Shown here piece after piece: positions 34,338-45,803 of a stretch of DNA of 64,000 nt. The position numbers were made by a program, and so were the translations under genes. The DNA comes from Gloeopeniophorella convolvens (Eukaryota; Basidiomycota; Agaricomycetes; Russulales): assembly GCA_022496205.1 (NCBI GenBank), contig WTXD01000004.1:744001-808000 (forward strand). Reading direction: 5' to 3'. Positions within the stretch are counted from its first letter, which is position 1. Each line of letters opens with the position of its first letter. The notes below the pieces were generated by a model. The model was not told the DNA's origin. It did not search any database and saw nothing but the letters and a program-made list of their open reading frames with translations.

Positions 34338-35148
34338 TCGGCTGTACTGTTTGTCCCACATATGTCGTACTTCACGTTTGCAGCACGCGTGCGCACGCAG
34401 CCGCACTTAATTGCAGTCAGTCTCTATAGTTTCGTGCCCCCGGTCTCTGTGGTAGAGAGATCCCTTCGGAAGTGCCCACGGAACCCCTTTGATCCCTAGT
34501 GGCAGACGATAATGCTACCGACTCGTGCGTTGTGCCAGCTCGTGGGCCCGGCGAGCAGTGCCTGAATCGAGCCACGAGGCCTTTATGCGAGCATCCTCGC
34601 GTGCCCACCAGTGTGATAATAAACATCTGGAGGACGTCTTCATCCATGGAGGTGAAACCATATCTCTTGTGAACAGGCGTGGAAGTGGCCCTTGTGACTC
34701 GGAACTCAACCAGGATCGAGAATGCTGCCTGCTCGCCTCGTCCGGGTTCTGGACGGGAGCGTCTTGCTGCGAGACAAAGCCTAGCTCAAGGGGTTGCTCG
34801 ATGGGACGACAATAGTAACCCATCGGGCACCCTAGTTCTCATAAGCATGTCAGAGAACGACGAAACTGAAGCGCGCCGCGGGGGAATGTCTGGTCAGGTT
34901 CACTATTGTTCTGACTACGATGGGGTAGGGGACACTGTGGCCAAAGTTGAATTTAGTGCGATGACTGGAGGCCCCAGGGTAATTTCCAACACGAATGAAG
35001 GATGTGAGTATGACATAACTTGAAGCGCTGTAGCCATATCAGGCCCGGTGTTCCGCTCACGTCTCGCGGACGCTCTTCGAGCCTCGGCTCTCGCCGAGCA
35101 ACCTACATCCTTGACCACCCTCTCCCTCAAACCATACCGTCGATAATC
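34338..35148. other. Intergenic, Rpd3 promoter
   Basis: No gene recognised. Several ORFs of 70-115 codons lack family resemblance. The last 100 bp is CT-rich leader of the histone deacetylase gene. Confidence 0.45.
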
Positions 35149-37470
35149 ATGCCCGGCGAGTTGTTCGAGATAGAAGGAGAGAAGAAAAAGCGTGTTGTGC
35201 GTGCTGGCGATTTTTACTTCCTCGGCTCTAGGGTTGTTCCTGACGCCTCGTTCCCCACCCTCATAGTGCTACTTCTTCGACTCTGACGTCGGAGGATTTC
35301 ATTATGGCCCCGGCCACCCGTGAGTCCATATTTCTTCCGCCATAAAAATATGATGCAAGCAGCTCCTTATTTTTCCGTGGTAATCCAGCATGAAACCCAC
35401 GAGGATCCGCATGTGCCATTCTTTAGTAATGAACTACGGACTTTACAAAAGGATGGAAATATTCGTAAGTGTTCTCAGAGACAGAAATCAGGGTTTTCCG
35501 TTGCCCGACTTGGTTGATCTGACTGTGACGATTAAAGCGTGCCAAGCCGGCCACGAAGCGCGAGATGACTCAGTTCCATTCTGACGACTATATCGAGTTC
35601 CTCAGTAAGATAACACCAAGTAATATGGGGAACTTTGTCAAGGAGCAACACAAATGTAAGCCTTCACCCCGTTTGATGCACATCAGTGATCCAGGGTAAT
35701 TTTGATCGACGGAACACAGGCAATGTTGGAGATGATTGTCCTGTGTTTGATGGCTTGTTTGACTATTGTTCGATATCTGCTGGAGGTTCAATGGGTCAGC
35801 TTCTTCTCCCTACGGTCCACAATTCTCCCTGACAGGCATCGGACCGCGCGCAGAGGGGGCTGCCAGGTTAAGCAGGGATAAATGTGACATCGCTATCAAT
35901 TGGGCAGGTGGCCTGCACCATGCGAAGAAGAGCGAAGCCAGCGGATTCTGTTATGTTAACGGTAAACACTCTAGGTCAAGTGCGCCATGATGTGCCTGAC
36001 CTCATTTCGTCAGATATCGTTCTGGGCATCCTAGAGCTGCTACGGTACGATTCTTGAGTGGCTCTGCAGTCATAAGCTCACCTTGTTCGGTTGCGTAGGT
36101 ATCACACTCGAGTGTTGTACATTGATATCGACGTCCACCATGGAGACGGCGTCGAGGAAGCATTTTACACAACGGACCGCGTCATGACTGTCAGCTTCCA
36201 CAAGTACGGAGAGTATTTCCCAGGGACTGGAGAGCTTAGAGTCAGCTTTCTGATCGCGTGTCTTGAATTGCCGCCTGACATACTTCTGAAGGATATCGGC
36301 TTCGGGAAGGGCAAGTACTACTCACTCAATTTCCCTCTCCGGGATGGCATCAATGACGAGAACTACAAAAGCGTGTTTGAGCCCGTAGGCCGTTCCCATA
36401 TCCCGCTCAGAACACGTCCTCAAGTTCCTTGATAGGTTATACAACAAGTTATGGAATCATACGACCCTGCAGCCGTGGTCCTGCAATGTGGCACTGATTC
36501 CCTTGCGGGCGACAAACTCGGCTGCCTCAATCTATCTATGCGAGGTAGGCGACCTGCCTTACCCCGTCGTTTCCACTATTTATGGCCGCCTCCAAGGACA
36601 CGCAAACTGCGTGAAGTTTGTGAAGTCCTTCGGCAAGCCACTGCTCCTTCTCGGCGGCGGTGGTTACACGATGAGAAACGTGAGCCGCGCATGGGCTTAC
36701 GAAACTGGATTAGCAACCGGGGTTGAGCTTGGGCGCGGTAGGTCACCACCGACTCGTCTCCGAAAACCGGGGGGATGAACGACCGCCCATTTCTGCAGAC
36801 ATCCCTGTGAACGAGTACTATGAGTACTTCGGCCCAGATTATCAATTGGACGTCAAGTCATCCAATACCGAAGACCTCAATACACCCGCATACCTCGAAC
36901 GTGTCAGAAACATCGTCATGGAGCATTTGCGAAACGTCGGCGGACCACCCAGTGTCCAGATGACAGGTATATGCACTCAATCGCCGACCACTGCGTGATG
37001 AAGACTGACAAAGCAATACAGACGTCCCGACGATGCCGATAGATGCTCAGATGGACGACATGAATCAGGATGAGGACATGCTTGACCCGGATGAGCGGCG
37101 GCCGCAGAGCCTGCTCGACCGCCGGGTGCAAGCGGATGGCGAGCTATCAGATTCGGACGACGAGGGCGAAGGAGGGCGGAGAGACCACGCTTCTCATCGT
37201 GGCTCGCCGGTTAGCAATGGCAGTCTCACAGGAGGTCACAGGTTCGGCATGGGGATCGGTATCATGACCGCACCCACCGCCGGCACGCACGGTGCAGGTC
37301 CCAGCGGCCACACGATGATCCCGCCAGTTGGCCTTGCTCCAATGGACCTGGATCAAGCTCCACCGGACGAAAATGCTGCGCCAGCTACCAATGGTGATGT
37401 AGCTTCACCTGAGTACGACGAACTCAAGCCGGAGGAACTGGCCATCTCGGATTCTAGGAGCAGTCGATAG
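35149..37470 (+). CDS. RPD3: Class I histone deacetylase (Rpd3/Clr6 type)
   Basis: Starts [16 protein letters not shown] and continues [39 protein letters not shown], and HSDDYIEFL. The catalytic core is complete: [20 protein letters not shown] with the two His, [19 protein letters not shown] with the zinc Asp/His, the second zinc Asp in [10 protein letters not shown], and [10 protein letters not shown] with the tyrosine near. The C-terminus is a 150-residue acidic, disordered tail ([15 protein letters not shown]) typical of fungal Rpd3. It removes acetyl groups from histone lysines in Sin3-type repressor complexes. About nine introns, including ones splitting SAGGSM/EGAARL. Stop at 37468-37470. 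Confidence 0.95.
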
Positions 37471-37703
37471 TTGCTATCATTTCGCTGTCATTTGCTTTGT
37501 ACTCCCATCTTGTTACGGTCCATCAGAGAATATCCGTGCTCACTTGCAAGATCGCCGTCCAAAGTTCAAGCATCGGGCTTCAACGTTCGACATTCAAGGC
37601 TGGTATCGTGACCAGATGTGCACTAGTAGTCAAATTAACAACTGGATATGATATAATCAAGGTACACCAGCACCGCTAAGGACGGGATGAGCCCAAACCC
37701 GTA

Positions 37704-38879
37704 CTAGAATTCTTCGACCTCTATCGTGAAGCCACATTCACGGCAGACCTGAACTCCAACACCATCCTCATTGGTGGTCGTCTCGCTGAAGTCATGCTTG
37801 TGCTCTGCATCCTTTCGTTTCTGCCATACACCTTCCCGTGTTCGCTTGCGCAGTTCCCGGAGCCCTTGCTCAAACTTCTTGTTCTTTTTCTTTTTCTTCT
37901 CAGCCGTTCGCTTTTCCCATTCTGCATCCAGGGCTTCCGGCGAGCCCCACTTCTTCCAGGCAAACTCTTCGACGTGGTATCGACAGTAGAGCATCATGTT
38001 CGCAAATGTCGACTTGTGAGGATTCGCTTTGAGCATATGAGGTAGCAACTCCTCATCTCTCAGCTCGGCTGCATCTGATCAACGATCGTCCATAATTACT
38101 CGAATGGCACTCACAGTCAGTCAAGAGGTAGTCCTGGCAGAATGAATGCTTAGGCTGCAGCTATGCACGAAATGGACAGGCTTTACCTCTTTGCACTCTG
38201 TCTTTGTCAGAAGGCTGTACTTCTCAGGCTTGTCATTCTTGCATTTGTTGCACACGAGACATCTGAACGTCTTTCTGTACGTCTGATCGATGTCCATCGA
38301 ACCACAGTCATGACATTTGGGATTTCGACTCGCGTCAAGGTACATGGCTACGGAGATAGCACCTATCAGCGTTTGTATCAAAGACGACAGGAGGTTTCAT
38401 ACATACGAGGATCGAGGTTCTGCACGGCTCTCTGTCGCTCTCGTTCTCGCTGCTTCACCTTCAGGTCATCGACAGCTTCTCTGTCGTCTTCCACGAGGAA
38501 TCCACCCTTCGAATTGACCATCTTTGACAGATCATAGTCGAAGTACTTCCCGAGGCGGGAATCCCGCTGAAGCTTGTCGTTTGCCTTCTTCGACGGGCCA
38601 GTGGGCGAAGTCGACGCCGCGGGAACGACGGAGAGCGGCCTCTTGTTGTTAGCATTACGCACAGACGAGGCAACTGAGTTCGCTTCTTTTTCGCGTTGCC
38701 TGGCCTTTGCTGGACGTACGCGTTAACTACGCCGGTCGATACTGTCACGATTCACGACACCTTTCAAACGGTTCAGTTCCACTTGCCTCACTCGCTCCGG
38801 CGTTGAATCAAAGCTTGCGCCAGGAGGTAATCTTGGAGGAGGAGTAGCAGGACGCATGCTCGGGCCTGGCTCTGACATG
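37704..38879 (-). CDS. RAD14: DNA repair protein Rad14 (XPA homologue)
   Basis: The start at 38879 begins MSEPGPSMRPATPPPRLPPG, Pro-rich, then RVRQVELNRLK. The XPA core is clear: KYFDYDLSKMVNSKGGFLVED, the zinc-finger CHDCGSMDIDQTYRKTF with CLVCNKC (Cys4), KNDKPEKYSLLTKTECKE, then ANPHKSTFANMMLYCRYHVEEFAWKKWGS, the DNA-binding region, and a Lys/Glu helix ending HKHDFSETTTNEDGVGVQVC. Rad14 binds damaged DNA and helps assemble the nucleotide excision repair complex. The stop is at 37704-37706, convergent with Rpd3, 233 bp apart. Four or so introns. Confidence 0.93.
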
Positions 38880-40548
38880 TGTAACTTATACAAGAAGAAG
38901 GGTGACTACTTACTTCTGCAGTGGTTCCGGGTCCGACATTCAATAAGCCCCGCGCCTGCGCACGTGCCACGTGACCTCAACTATCTACACTGCCAGCGGG
39001 CGCAACGCGATTTCTAAGCGATGTCCGGGGGTTGGGAGCAAGTTGGGAGGATTAAACGGTTATACATGCTACATGGGGTTCTGTACGCCGAGGTGCACGC
39101 AAATGGATTCAAAAAAAAATGCGATGTCTGGAATCTATGATAGGACGCGTTCGGATCTAGTGAAATCATAGTTAGCGGCCAGGCATTGAGAACATTGATT
39201 GAAACCTGTAAAATTCGTCGATTACAACAGCTGAGCATGAATTCTCGTATTGCCCATTTGGATGGCATGCCGGCGCCATCACCAGCACAAGAGTTTATAT
39301 GATCGGCCATGTGAGACTGCGAGTAGTAGTACGTAGCGATAAAAATATACTGCACCGTTGGGAATTGATGTTGAGCCCGTGATACATGCATTGACTGTGA
39401 CATGTTTGGATTGCGCCATTATAACACAGCACACTACCCTCACGTTGTACGACATGAGTATAGCAGTTTGAGTATAGTTTAATTGCTTTGGTGATTATCT
39501 GGCATCCTCATCAACCGGCCTCGACACGATAGCATCCAGCCGGCTGTAGCTTCAATGTTTTGGGGCAGTGCTGAAGGTAATAACGGTGCACCTAATTCTC
39601 GTCGTGTGTTATGTGAGAACACAAGTCGCGTGTTCCGCCCGGACTTCCGACCGTTCGTCCGAATCCCCTCCCGATGCCTCCGCTCACTCCTGCTTCCACC
39701 TCGTTTGACCCCATCCTCCCTAGCACCCACATACAAAAACCGACACTAATTTCAGTACAAGTAGGATGACGATACTCAGCAAAACTACGCAATAGGCGAC
39801 GTAACTATGACGGACGCGTGGTCGTTTCAGTATGTTCCTACCGCTGCTGGCCATTTGCACCCCAACTTCCGAAAATTCCTTGTTGCGCTCTCTCAGCTCA
39901 ATCTCCATCGCCCAACTTCGTTCCTCGCCCCCGTTCCGAACCCAATAGGTAGGATGTCAGACGGAAGGCGGGCAGTCAGAGACAGCACAGTAGGAACAGG
40001 CTGAGGGCGCGTGAAAATGGTACTCGCAAGTCCTTGGGACGTGTCCGAGGGAGGCAGCCTTCTGTCTAATCTGCATGCATGATTGACGCGACACCGGGTG
40101 TCCCCATGTCTCATGGCTTTGGAGGTTGTGAGCCATGTACAGTTGTTTTGGTCGTACGCATGAGCACACACGACCTCGCTTGAATCTATGCAAAATCCAA
40201 GAAGTGCTAACCATCGTTGTGAAAATGAGATTTTGCATTGCTTGAGATCTGCGATGACGGGGAAATCTATGGAGAAAAAAGTGCTATGATGATCGTGGCA
40301 TATGAAAATCATGCTTGGGCCGCTAACGCGCGAACCTCGAGATTGAAATCGTCGAAACCCAATGATTTATCCGGCTACTCTCGAAGACACCGGAAATCTA
40401 TGAGAAATCGGCTGGCAGAACACGTGCCGGAATCACCGGCCGCCTCCCCGCCGTGCAGTCCAACTGGAGCAAGTGTGTGATCAATCAGGTGCATTATATA
40501 ACCGCCTCTACCTCTGGACAACCCATCTTTCTTGTCCCATATACGAGC
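38880..40548. other. Intergenic with one possible short ORF
   Basis: Rad14 promoter at left, thioesterase promoter at right (a GCATTATATAACC TATA-like region near 40490-40502). A possible tail-anchored mini-protein at 39720-39908 is listed separately. Nothing else recognised. Confidence 0.4.
39720..39908 (-). CDS. Possible tail-anchored mini-protein or terminal exon
   Basis: A 62-residue frame starts MEIELRERNKEFSEVGVQM, an amphipathic charged helix, then a basic patch (LKRPRVRHSY) and a C-terminal hydrophobic stretch of about 20 residues (AYCVVLLSIVILLVLKLV), ending in VCGC. This is the layout of tail-anchored, SNARE-like membrane proteins. No upstream exon was recognised, so it might be the last exon of a gene whose front I cannot see, a relic, or chance. 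Confidence 0.3.
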   Translation of the reverse strand: MEIELRERNKEFSEVGVQMASSGRNILKRPRVRHSYVAYCVVLLSIVILLVLKLVSVFVCGC

Positions 40549-42008
40549 ATGGCTGACCCTTCCGACCACAACCAGGCTGAGCCCGCTGACATCTCGGCCG
40601 CTCTGGACGTCGAGCTGCTCGACGTTAACTTGTACAGGTCGAACCGTAACCTCGCCCTACCGTTCAGGGCCCGTGGGGTCTTCGGAGGTCAAGTGATATC
40701 CCAAGCACTAGTTGCGGCTACAAAATGCGTTCGGCCAGAATATGCTCTCCATGTGAGCAGACTACTCACATTCGCTGGATATGGGATGCTCATACTGTAG
40801 TTGGACAGTCGCTTCACGTACGTCCTGCTGAGTCCTCATTTGTCAGTACTCGCAGCCCATGACATTTTTTACAAGGCATACTTCCTTCTGAGCGCATCTG
40901 CAGCCACGCCGTTGCTCTACTATGTCGACCGCGTGCGCGACGGACGATCGTACTCGACGCGTTCTGTGCGCGCCGTCCAAGGCGGACGCGCTGTCTTCAT
41001 CATGCTATGCTCCTTCCACACTCCAGAGTTCTGGCAACCATCGCGACATTGGCCTATGCCGCCTGTTCCTCCCCCAGAGGAATGCATAAGTGAGGTTGTG
41101 TTCATCAAGCACAGGGCAGAACACCCGACGCAGACGGAGCTGGGCAAGTCCTGGCTCATTGGCTATGCAGAGGTATGACGGCTTTCCTGCATACGCCGGC
41201 TGTGTCATGAACGCTGATGATCATATGCTCCAGGAACGAATGAAGAGCCCGATTTCTGTCAAACACGCTGGCGAGCGCGTAGACGAGGGTGAAGGGCGTA
41301 GGACATTCATGTATTGGATGAAGGCCGAGACATCGCAACGGTATCCCGCGCACTTCCAAAAAGTATGCGTTGTTTTTAGTATCACCCACCTCGGCGCCTG
41401 ACCCCGTGCACAGTGTATCCTGGCCTATATTACTGATCTGCATTTGTACGTCCTCCATATTCGATCTCCAGCGACGTCAATTCTGACCGTGGGTCTGTAG
41501 CATGGGGGCTGCAATCACTACATCCGGCCTGAAGCGACACGCAGCAGAAGGGGCCAAGGCCTTGGGCATGTCGGTACGCAGCCGACGTTTGCCTACCCTC
41601 TCGTCGTTAATAGTTTGTGCAGTCAAGCCTTGACCACTCCTTGGTGTTCTATAAGTTCGTCACTCCATCATGCCGCGACGTAAAAGCACTCAGACAACCC
41701 CGCCAGTAACGACTTCGACTGTGGGGATTGGTTGTTATATGTCGTGAGCTGCGCACTTTCACGGTGTTTTTGACGCAGTCTCATGATGACCTCAGATGAC
41801 GTCCCCAGCATCGGCCCTGGGACGCGGCTTCTGCTCTGGACTGGTGAGGGGTATTGCGCGGCGCCTATATGTGGTCCTGAATTTCGCATACCTACAGCTT
41901 TACTCCCGAGACGGTACGCTGTTGGCGGCAACCAATCAGGAGGGTGTTTTGCGTGCCAATGTACGCCCTTCTGGGGAAGAGAATTCGCAGGTCAAGGCAA
42001 AGATCTGA
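40549..42008 (+). CDS. Acyl-CoA thioesterase (TesB/ACOT8 type), C-terminal AKI
   Basis: Starts MADPSDHNQAEPADISAAL; the first hot-dog domain has FRARGVFGGQVISQALVAA, then DRVRDGRSYSTRSVRAVQGGRAVFIM and HTPEFWQP. The second hot-dog domain reads CILAYITDLHLMGAAITT, SLDHSLVFYN, DFDCGDWLLYVV and LYSRDGTLLAATNQEGVLR. The Asp, Ser/Thr and Gln positions of the TesB active site are in LAYITDLHLMG and TNQEGV. It hydrolyses acyl-CoA to fatty acid and CoA, in peroxisomes in the ACOT8 group. The C-terminus VKAKI ends in AKI, a possible PTS1. Around six introns; the middle exons are short and their borders are approximate. Confidence 0.88.
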
Positions 42009-42318
42009 TCTACGCGCCCCAAGTCCGGTGTCGCAGAGAACCTTCAAGGATCGTAGTGGGTCATATACAACCTTGATTACGGCGTAGCTTAGTAGTAATC
42101 TCCATTGCATCATTCATAATTGCATTCTTGTATAGACAACCTTTGCAGTTATTCGGTCTTCAGGCCGAGCCTCGATCCAATGTAACGCTCTGCAGACTTA
42201 GGCGGGTTTGAATATCTGACCAATATTCACACTATTGCACGGCACTTCCGTGGCAGAGGGCGTCCAGAATGCAGAAATCGGTGTAGACAGCAAGTATGGA
42301 AGATACACGACAAGGCGC
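42009..42318. other. Intergenic, convergent thioesterase and eS27 ends
   Basis: 3' flanks of the thioesterase (+) and eS27 (-). No feature recognised. Confidence 0.5.
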
Positions 42319-42750
42319 CTAGTTCTTCCGACGGTAGGAGCTACCTGAAATCGACGGTTAAACGACCAATAAGCGATAGCTAGGGACAGATAATCACCCT
42401 CAGTGAGCCTCGCCCGGCCACCCGTAGGCTGGCACAACACGCTGGAGCACGAGCCACAGATAACAACAGTCTGGGCGTGAGAGAAGACGGTGGATATGCT
42501 GAAGCATCCTGTGGAGCGGCAAGCCTCAAATTAGAGCCCGATTGTCCTCGTCGAAAACCGTATGTGCTTGAACACACCTGGGCACTTCACATCCATGAAG
42601 TAAGAGTTGGGAGACTGCACGAGACGCTTCAGCTTGTGCCTCTTGGACTCGGCCTCAGCAGAGGGGTTGAGGAGATCAATGGCGAGCGGCTATTTACGTA
42701 GCGTGAGCATCAGAGGCATCCCTGGATATAATACACGAATTACTGACCAT
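42319..42750 (-). CDS. RPS27: 40S ribosomal protein eS27
   Basis: Four exons (42750-42748, 42689-42578, 42508-42398, 42344-42319) encode 83 residues, the normal length. The first coding exon is only the ATG; the next reads [19 protein letters not shown] and [16 protein letters not shown], then [20 protein letters not shown] and [14 protein letters not shown], ending SSYRRKN. The zinc finger CPGC and CGSC (Cys4) of eS27 is complete. It is a structural protein of the small ribosomal subunit. The usual end is CSFRRK; here it is SSYRRK, a small change after the finger. Because every exon is short, no long reading frame marks this gene; it shows only after splicing. Confidence 0.93.
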
Positions 42751-44432
42751 GATTTTGGGTGTGAAGAGCCTTGTTGTCAAAGAGCGTCGACGAACTTTTT
42801 TGCGCGGAGAGCGGTGGCGGGACGATAATCTTGTGTTGTCGATGTGCTACTGCAAAGTACAAAGTTAGAGTTCGCGCGGAGCTCCGAAGTTTTCGGCCCT
42901 TTCCGAAAGGGCACTGGCTGTGTACGCCCTTGTGTACAGATGGTGCTTCGCGTGTATTGTTGAGCGACTTTGTTGCCTTTATTCTCAGCCGGGTTGAATG
43001 TGCTTCCCCGCAGCTCATTTCTCGCATGGATTCTTGGCGTGTTTAGATACCCACGTTCACTCCTAACCACTCGGGCTGTTGTCTTCGGCTTTCCCCTGCT
43101 CGCTTAGACTTGTCCAAGCACAACTTTCAAACCACCCTGACTGCGTTTCTGTCCATCATGCATTTGTTGTTGTGCCTCGGGCTTGGCCCGACACGTGGGA
43201 GAACTATGGGTGTTCCTGCCGGTGGTCTGTCGCTTTGGGGATTTTCGGCCAGTCACTAGTGACCTTAGGATCCTACCGGTGACCCCACAGTGCATGCAAC
43301 CAAGATGGTGAATCCTCTTCGTGCATCCTACATCTCAGAAGACTCAGTTGTTTACGCGTTCGATTTGATTTACGCCCTCCGAGCGTCCGAGCCGCCAAGG
43401 GGAGATATTATCCGCTGCTCTCGTAGCTGACACAGCGCCCATCGTTCCGAAATAGTGGATCGCTCGCATTTTTGTGCAGGGGCGTGAAGAACTTTCCTCC
43501 CCGTAGCCTTCTAGATGGAAGCTTACTTTCGTCAACGATGACCATGGAGATCCCGGGCCTAGCTTGGATGTGTCTCGTGCATCAGTCGATTAAGGAGGTT
43601 CAGGCTGCAGTGCTCTAGGGACTTTTCTCGGTGTGTTTGCCCAGGATTCAGTACGGCGCAAGTCTACATAGCAACGGTAGTATGACCCTGCAAGCTGGTG
43701 TACCCCGTTCGGCAAGCAGGTACAGTGGGGCTCTGCAGGGTGCCACGGCGGGTCGGGAAAGTTCGCAGAATGTGACATACTATCAGAACCCACCCTGGGC
43801 GGAGACAAAAAGAAGGTGCCGAGATAGCTGAGAAATGGAGAAATCAGACGCTCTCGGGGGAAGGGAGCGGGCGTGTACGTGTATGTGGGTGCCCAAGCGC
43901 AGGGAAGACAATAATCGGAAGAGGGAAGCCGATCTGAGAGTGAATTGTTGACGCGGTCACATGACAAGCGTGTCTGAAACGGGAATATGGACAGCGTCTT
44001 TGTATGCCGACTCTTTTGTCTTTTCGTCGCCAGCGTGCTGAACAACATGGTCCATTGTCCTCGCCACTAGCCGCCCACATGGATCTCCTTTCTATAAGTA
44101 TTGGGGCCCGCTGGCCCATTCTCCCCATCCTTTTCAAGGTTCTCGTCTCGCAGTCCTTCCATTATTATTCGGTCCTCTCTCCTGGACCCTGGTTATCAGG
44201 TTTGTCTCGCTCTCTCTGTCTCCTGGCATAGTGTGCTCAAATTCACTTTCGTAGTCTCAGCATCTCGTTACCTTGCTACGCACCAACGCCCGCACGTCGT
44301 CGCTTCCACACGTTCGCATCGTCTCGTAGACTCCGTCAACATCTCCAATCGCAGGTCGATTCACGTTCACTCAACAGCATCACTCCGACTTCAACTTCAG
44401 CTTCACTCATCATCACTTCACGTTCACGCTCA
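42751..44432. other. Intergenic: eS27 and BTG promoters
   Basis: eS27 promoter at left and BTG/Tob promoter at right. The middle (43080-44000) holds no recognised gene. The 152-codon minus frame 43590-44048 resembles no family. Confidence 0.45.
44092..44097 (+). promoter_or_regulatory. TATA-like box of the BTG/Tob gene
   Basis: TATAAG about 340 bp before the ATG at 44433; followed by a long CT-rich 5' leader. Confidence 0.4.
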
Positions 44433-45437
44433 ATGGCTTCTTCCACTCCCACCACCCTCAGCTCCATCTCCGCGACCGTGTCGCACGCTATCGCGTACAT
44501 CACGCGACCCCTGATCGCCTTCATGCCCGCGTCGACAGTCATGAAGCTGCAGGTCGCCCTTGAAGCGAACCTGACCGCTCACTATGCTCATTCCTGGGTT
44601 CCTTCTGAGCCTCTCCGCGGGTCCGGCAGGCGCTGCCTTTCGTTTTCTCCACGTTCCCTCCCTCCGCGTCCCATCCACACCGCATGCATGGCTGCAAAAG
44701 TCCAGTGGACGGAGTGGATGACCGCTCTCGGCAACATCGAGTTTGATCTCTTCGTTGACCCCGGTCTCGTGTCTGTGCGCTTCGTTGGGCTTGGCTCCAC
44801 CAGCAAGCTTATCACCATCTGGTCTGACGAGACTGTGGAGATGCCTCAGGGCAAGTTCAACGCCATCTCCGCAGAGGCTACCCTCCAAGCACAGCTCAAG
44901 GCTCAGACCTTGGCTCGCTCCAAGGCTAAGCCCCCGGTTCCGACGCTTGCGCAGCAACTACTGATCCATGACGAAGAAGAAGAGGAGGAGTTGTTTGCTG
45001 CGCTCGCGGATGAGCTCCGCGAGCCAACCTGGACCACCCCTATCTTGAACCAGTTCCCTTCGAACATCCCTCCGAAGTCTGTTTCCCCCGTTTCGACTGC
45101 CTCCCGTCATTCCCGCTCCAGCTCTCGCTCATCGGACTCCGGCTCATGGGTTTCTTTCGACTCCGACGATTCCGATGCTTCTTCGTCCGCCACCTCCGTC
45201 TCCTCTGAGACAGAGGGCTCTAAGCTCTCCCGCCGCGAGCGCGCTCGTCAGGCTCGTGTCTTCATTGACATGTCCAAGAAGGAAGTGACAAATTACGACG
45301 GCGGCAAGACTACAGTCCTCACCGGCGGTGTCATGCTTGGCGCGCGCGCAAAGCCCACTGCGCCTCAACCCGCCTACGTAGCGCCAAAGCACGCCCTCGG
45401 CGTCTCCAGCGGCAACTGGCGCCCCGTTCGCGCATAA
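44433..45437 (+). CDS. BTG/Tob (anti-proliferative) domain protein
   Basis: A single uninterrupted exon of 334 residues, unusual beside the intron-rich neighbours. The BTG/Tob domain spans about residues 30-135: LEANLTAHYAHSWVPSEPLRGSGRRCLSF (box A type, with the W.P..P..GSG pattern) and CMAAKVQWTEWMTALGNIEFDLFVDPGLVSVRF (box B type). Then comes an acidic Glu run (DEEEEEELFAALADEL), a Ser-rich tract and a basic C-terminal part. BTG/Tob proteins recruit the Caf1 deadenylase of Ccr4-Not and promote mRNA decay; fungal members are poorly studied. The start is supported by the CT-rich leader. Confidence 0.85.
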   Translation: MASSTPTTLSSISATVSHAIAYITRPLIAFMPASTVMKLQVALEANLTAHYAHSWVPSEPLRGSGRRCLSFSPRSLPPRPIHTACMAAKVQWTEWMTALGNIEFDLFVDPGLVSVRFVGLGSTSKLITIWSDETVEMPQGKFNAISAEATLQAQLKAQTLARSKAKPPVPTLAQQLLIHDEEEEEELFAALADELREPTWTTPILNQFPSNIPPKSVSPVSTASRHSRSSSRSSDSGSWVSFDSDDSDASSSATSVSSETEGSKLSRRERARQARVFIDMSKKEVTNYDGGKTTVLTGGVMLGARAKPTAPQPAYVAPKHALGVSSGNWRPVRA

Positions 45438-45671
45438 GCATTCGCTTGTGGGCCATACGATTTCAACGCCTTCGACGATTCTGAGTGCTGAGCACTCAAT
45501 GTCTTTATTACGAGAAAACCCACGCAACGGACTAGCATTGTATCATACCCATCTGTTTTTTCATCTAATCTTTTCTGTAGCCATTCGTCTTTTTTACTGT
45601 TTCATCCTGCCCTTGTAGCTTAGCAATCTGGGTTATCTCGAACTGTCCAACGATTTGTACTGTAGGCCTTA

Positions 45672-45803
45672 CTAATCAGCTTCAAATGTGTTTATCGCAT
45701 CGATGTCGCGTTCACTCTTTAATTCTGCAATGAACTTTCGGAGAGCATTGTTGAGGCCGCCGTGCGTTGTGGAGTACCGACCCGTATCGAGCGACTTGAA
45801 TTG
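45672..45803 (-). pseudogene. Orphan terminal exon-like fragment
   Basis: After an AG at 45804 (ttttccag on the minus strand) a 43-codon frame reads QFKSLDTGRYSTTHGGLNNAL then a helix RKFIAELKSERD and ends at a stop (45672-45674). Amino acid and codon composition look coding. Upstream at about 45900-45975 another minus frame reads TDAEDVAAVLCAVARSS, but it has a stop just before it and no clear donor joins the two. It may be what remains of a decayed gene of unknown family, or an unrecognised short gene. Confidence 0.3.
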
